A stretch of DNA of 58,308 bases from Flavobacteriales bacterium (GTDB taxonomy: Bacteria; Bacteroidota; Bacteroidia; NS11-12g; UBA955), in the NCBI GenBank assembly GCA_024643755.1, contig JAHEMG010000004.1, forward strand, positions 1,599 to 59,906, read 5' to 3'. The notes below the pieces were generated by a model that saw only the letters and a list, made by a program, of their open reading frames with translations, made no database searches and was not told the DNA's origin. Shown piece by piece: positions 55,097 through 58,308 of this stretch; within the stretch, counting starts at the first letter, position 1, and the number at the start of each line of letters is the position of its first letter. A program made the position numbers and the translations under genes.

Positions 55097-57913
55097 ATGG
55101 CAAAATCAGTTTCAAACGCGCATCAAACAGCTTCACCGGCAACGCCGAGCGCAGCAACCCTTCTCTCATTTGAAGCATTCCAACAATCGTTTTCAACCCT
55201 TGTGGCCCATCGCACTGAGGCACAATCACCTGCCCCTTGGTATCTAATATACACAGGCAATCAATCGCCCAAACCCTCCGAATACCAATCCCATGAGTCT
55301 TTCGTGGCCAACAGCTCACCAGGCGCTTATGTCGTTGGGAAACCCAAACCCGCCAAAAGTGCTATCCAAGAAGCCCTAACTGGAATTAACGAATCAGACA
55401 TACAATGTAAGTGGATTCTTCTCAACACAAGCGCCATTGCCAAACTCCAGAGCGACAAAGCCCAGTTCAATACCCTATTTGAATTGGCCTACTCCTTGGA
55501 AAAAAGCAACCTTCCTACCCAACTGGCCGAACTCAACACAAATAGCACGCCTACTTCACTGAGCGCATTGCTGAAAATCCGCTGGACCGCCGCCATCAAC
55601 TACTACATCAAAGCAAACAAAAACATTCATCGATGGGCATTCATGCTGCTATCTGTTTTTGCCGTGATTTTCATGACCCAAATGAGCAAAACCGCTTCCA
55701 TCTCTGGCGATGAATTCACCCAATATACTTACTCTAAACTCATTGCAAACTACTACCTCGATCCGGTGGGCATGGCCATCCCCATAGATACCAACGAACT
55801 CAAAGGTCAGCGTATGCCAACACTCGCCAAAGCACTGCCTGAAATGGGCTCTGACTTGGCAACGATCAAAGACCCAGATCGTATCATGCACGTGTATGGT
55901 TCTAGCTTCGATACCTTCACCACAATCCTCGGCCATTGGATGGGTACCGAAGACCCCATGGGATTCAGGCACTGGTGGAATGCAATTTTTGGATTCTTGG
56001 CGATTTTTTACACCGCACTTGTGGTCAAATTCCTCACCAAAGGCAGTTGGCTTTACGCTTGGGTATCACTCATTGTGATGCTCTTTATGCCTCGCTTCTT
56101 CGGCGAAGCCATGAATAACCCCAAAGACGTACCCTTTGCCCTCGGTTACATCATGAGCTTGTATTATGCCCTTAAATTATTCAAAAGCGGTAGCAAACCC
56201 GCTTGGAACAACATCGTTGGATTGGTATTCGGCACAGCATTGGGCATAAGTGTCAGAATTGGTGGATTGCTTAGCGTTGCGATTTTCATCATGTACGCCG
56301 GCTTGAAATACATTGAGAAAATTGGACTACCCGCATTTTTGTCATTCAAATGGAAAGGATTTTCTTCTACAGCGATTTTCTTGGTTGCGGTGGGATTAGC
56401 CGCCTACATTTTGGGTATTGTTGTTTGGCCATACGGTTGGACAGACCCCATCAACAACCCATTAGAATCGTTGAAAGAGTTTACGAATTACTCGGTTTCC
56501 TTGCGACAGTTGTTTGAAGGCAAATTGTATGATTCAGATCTTTTGCCACTGTATTACCTGAGGAAATACTTGATCATCACCACCCCATTGGCTGTGATGT
56601 TTGGCATCGGTTTATTTGCGATTTTGTTGTACCCCAACCGCAAACAATTCAACAATGAAATCTTCTTGATTCTCTTCGCTGCCATTTTCCCTGTGGTGTA
56701 CATTTACATTCAAAAATCTCAAGTTTATGGCGGAATCCGTCAGATCCTGTTCACACTGCCTTGCTTTGTGGGCATCGCATTTGTTGGCTACCATTGGCTT
56801 GATGCCTACCTATCAAAAATCAATGCAAAACTCAAAGGAGCGATTCTGGGTTTGGTTTTGTTGGGCACCGCCTTACCCGCAAAATTCGTATTGGCCAATC
56901 ATCCCGTGAGCTATTCTTACTTTAACGAACTTCAAGGTGGCACCAAAGCAGCTTATGGAGAATACGAAATGGACTATTACTTGGCCAGTTTGCGTCCCGC
57001 CACCGAATGGTTCCTGAAAAACGTTGCAGAAAAGAATCCCAACAAGCAATACGAAGTCCTGTCGTACGGTATGGATCACGTAAAATACTATTGTCGCAAC
57101 CAAAAGAATGTTCACGTTGGCTACACGCGCTTCGATGACCGCAGTGCTAAAAAATGGGATTACTGCATTTTCTACAATGCCTATTTTGATAAATCCCGAC
57201 TCAATTCGGGAGAATTCCCTCCCAAAGGCACCGTGTATCAACAAATGGTGGATGGCGTACCCGCTGGCATTGTCATCGAACGTCCGATATCATCGCCCGA
57301 TGGCAGTTTGGATGATTACGAAGGCATCAAAGCCATTGAAAAAGATACCGCCTTTGCTCGTGGCATTGACTTGTTGAAGCGCTATGCCCAGACCGACCCA
57401 AATCGCTCGGAAATACATTTTTACTTGTCTACTGCCTATGCCAATTTGGGACAGCTTGACGATGCCATTCGTTCTGCAGAAACCGCAAGAAAATACTATC
57501 CAGAGCACTCTAGAAGTTGCTTCGCCCTGCACCAATATTACGTTTCCAAAAAGGAATACGACAAAGCCATTCAGGTTATGTCGGAATTCATCGTATCACG
57601 TCCTCGCGATGGCGAAGGCTATGTAATGAAAGCCCAGGCGCAATTGATGAAGGGCGATGCTGTATCAGGGTTAAACACACTCCAAGAAGCGGTTGCGGTG
57701 AATCCGATGGACTATCGCGTCTACGGTTTGGGGGCTCAGGCCTATCAAATGCGAAAAGATGTAACAAATTACAACCTTTGGGTGCAGGCAGCACAAATTG
57801 GCACAGCGAAAACGCAGATTGATTTCCAGATGGGCGTTGAAGCGATCATGACGATTTTCGAATCCATCACAGGAACTCCGTTAGACACGAAGAAATACGG
57901 ACTAGAGAATTAA
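55097..57913 (+). CDS. Polytopic membrane protein, ArnT/PMT-like glycosyltransferase fold with C-terminal TPR
   Basis: A ~938-aa protein in three parts. An N-terminal soluble segment (about 1-170) has no motif I recognise. A membrane part follows with about 10-12 helices; its first periplasmic loop holds SISGDEFTQYTY, where an acidic pair follows the first helix as in GT-C (ArnT/PMT) glycosyltransferases, and a later FFGEAMNNPKDVP. The C-terminal ~170 residues are tetratricopeptide repeats (EIHFYLSTAYANLGQLDDAI, GEGYVMKAQAQLMKGDAVSG). It may transfer a sugar from a polyprenyl-phosphate donor; the acceptor is unknown. The track start at 54992 is rejected in favour of MAKSVSNAHQ. The stop shares TTAA with the convergent acyltransferase gene. 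Confidence 0.72.
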   Translation: MAKSVSNAHQTASPATPSAATLLSFEAFQQSFSTLVAHRTEAQSPAPWYLIYTGNQSPKPSEYQSHESFVANSSPGAYVVGKPKPAKSAIQEALTGINESDIQCKWILLNTSAIAKLQSDKAQFNTLFELAYSLEKSNLPTQLAELNTNSTPTSLSALLKIRWTAAINYYIKANKNIHRWAFMLLSVFAVIFMTQMSKTASISGDEFTQYTYSKLIANYYLDPVGMAIPIDTNELKGQRMPTLAKALPEMGSDLATIKDPDRIMHVYGSSFDTFTTILGHWMGTEDPMGFRHWWNAIFGFLAIFYTALVVKFLTKGSWLYAWVSLIVMLFMPRFFGEAMNNPKDVPFALGYIMSLYYALKLFKSGSKPAWNNIVGLVFGTALGISVRIGGLLSVAIFIMYAGLKYIEKIGLPAFLSFKWKGFSSTAIFLVAVGLAAYILGIVVWPYGWTDPINNPLESLKEFTNYSVSLRQLFEGKLYDSDLLPLYYLRKYLIITTPLAVMFGIGLFAILLYPNRKQFNNEIFLILFAAIFPVVYIYIQKSQVYGGIRQILFTLPCFVGIAFVGYHWLDAYLSKINAKLKGAILGLVLLGTALPAKFVLANHPVSYSYFNELQGGTKAAYGEYEMDYYLASLRPATEWFLKNVAEKNPNKQYEVLSYGMDHVKYYCRNQKNVHVGYTRFDDRSAKKWDYCIFYNAYFDKSRLNSGEFPPKGTVYQQMVDGVPAGIVIERPISSPDGSLDDYEGIKAIEKDTAFARGIDLLKRYAQTDPNRSEIHFYLSTAYANLGQLDDAIRSAETARKYYPEHSRSCFALHQYYVSKKEYDKAIQVMSEFIVSRPRDGEGYVMKAQAQLMKGDAVSGLNTLQEAVAVNPMDYRVYGLGAQAYQMRKDVTNYNLWVQAAQIGTAKTQIDFQMGVEAIMTIFESITGTPLDTKKYGLEN

Positions 57914-58308
57914 GCGGGGCGCTTATGCTTCCAGCGGCGATGACTCCACAACCAAATGTGGGGTTGTTGCTGAATTTCTCGCTCGGTATGCTCGGCAATT
58001 AAGCGGGTAATTTCTCCATCGGGCATACTTGAGGGATCCAAACACAAGGGTACCGTTTTGGCTTCGTAATAGCCGCGCTTTACTTTGGTGCTAGACAAAT
58101 AGTACAATGGCATATTGAGTTTCTTGGCGATCTTTTCCGGCCCCATCATAAACGGGGTATCTTGATGCAAGAAATTTGTCCAATAGGCCCCTTTGCCTGA
58201 ACTCGGATTTTGATCCCCAATAAATGCATTCACTGTTACCACAGCTTTGTTGGCGTCTAACACCCTGAGCGTTTGTTCCATTGGAATTGGATTTGCGCCA
58301 AATTTGCT
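57910..58308 (-). CDS. LpxL/HtrB-type lipid A acyltransferase (partial, 5' end beyond window)
   Basis: The last 132 codons of a lysophospholipid/lauroyl acyltransferase. The reading frame stays open from the track ATG at 58281 to the window edge (GANPIP before it), so the true start lies outside. Recognisable blocks are VNAFIGDQNP, FLHQDTPFMMGPEKIAKKLN and the terminal WLWSHRRWKHKRP, typical of the LpxL/M family that adds secondary acyl chains to lipid A precursors at the inner membrane. It overlaps the stop codon of the upstream convergent gene by 4 nt. Confidence 0.9.
   Translation of the reverse strand, partial: SKFGANPIPMEQTLRVLDANKAVVTVNAFIGDQNPSSGKGAYWTNFLHQDTPFMMGPEKIAKKLNMPLYYLSSTKVKRGYYEAKTVPLCLDPSSMPDGEITRLIAEHTEREIQQQPHIWLWSHRRWKHKRPA

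Noticed and set aside
1-58308. Search for CRISPR arrays, insertion sequences, integrases and phage genes
   Set aside because: No regularly spaced repeats, transposase motifs or integrase-like proteins were seen by eye; a computed repeat search could still find short elements.

Overview
The window is chromosomal DNA from a member of the Bacteroidota, probably a free-living aerobe. Several independent signs agree: a subtilase with a type IX secretion C-terminal sorting domain, a TonB-dependent receptor paired with a DUF4249 lipoprotein, glycine/ornithine-lipid type acyltransferases, an alternative complex III operon (actABCDEF), and TAnnTTTG (-7) promoter elements placed just upstream of start codons that mostly lack Shine-Dalgarno sequences. 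I cannot fix the order or genus. No insertion sequence, prophage, integrase or CRISPR array was seen. Coding density is very high and no gene-free gap exceeds about 300 bases.

Layout, left to right. 0.1-4 kb (minus): gyrA followed by an overlapping TPR gene. 4-10 kb (minus): a double-length M16 peptidase, then uvrA. 10-13.5 kb (minus): folB, a TonB-dependent receptor, a DUF4249 lipoprotein, leading into uvrA. 13.5-18 kb (plus): glutaryl-CoA dehydrogenase, a phosphohexomutase, and the two acyltransferases of an amino-acid lipid pathway. 18-24 kb: a secreted subtilase (minus), the tRNA-modifying dehydratase TcdA and a small lipocalin-like lipoprotein (plus), a TPR lipoprotein, tRNA-Leu(UAA) and ornithine aminotransferase (minus). 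24-32.7 kb (plus): a large outer-membrane protein with a degenerate peptidase domain, then the complete rod-elongation cluster mreB-mreC-mreD-mrdA-rodA. 32.7-37.8 kb (plus): a double beta-propeller VCBS/UnbV lipoprotein, a 51-codon basic protein missed by the ORF track, and a vanadium haloperoxidase/PAP2 lipoprotein. 37.8-40.5 kb (minus): valS. 40.5-49 kb (minus): the ACIII operon, without adjacent cytochrome oxidase genes. 49-51.3 kb (minus): a TPR protein and a lytic transglycosylase. 51.3-58.3 kb: a queuosine-precursor transporter overlapping a NiCoT/RcnA-like membrane protein, ribosomal protein S1 with an unusual start and C-terminus, a membrane glycosyltransferase-TPR fusion, and the end of an LpxL-type acyltransferase cut by the window edge.

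Functionally the window is mostly core housekeeping: DNA topology and repair, cell-wall elongation, respiration, translation and envelope lipids. The less ordinary items are the rpsA gene (TTG start, perfect Shine-Dalgarno, C-terminal helix-hairpin-helix-like module), a small basic gene with its own promoter and terminator, a peptidase-like outer-membrane protein that has lost its metal ligands, a six-haem ActA and histidine-rich ActF, and a set of -7 promoter elements sitting 4-27 nt from start codons.
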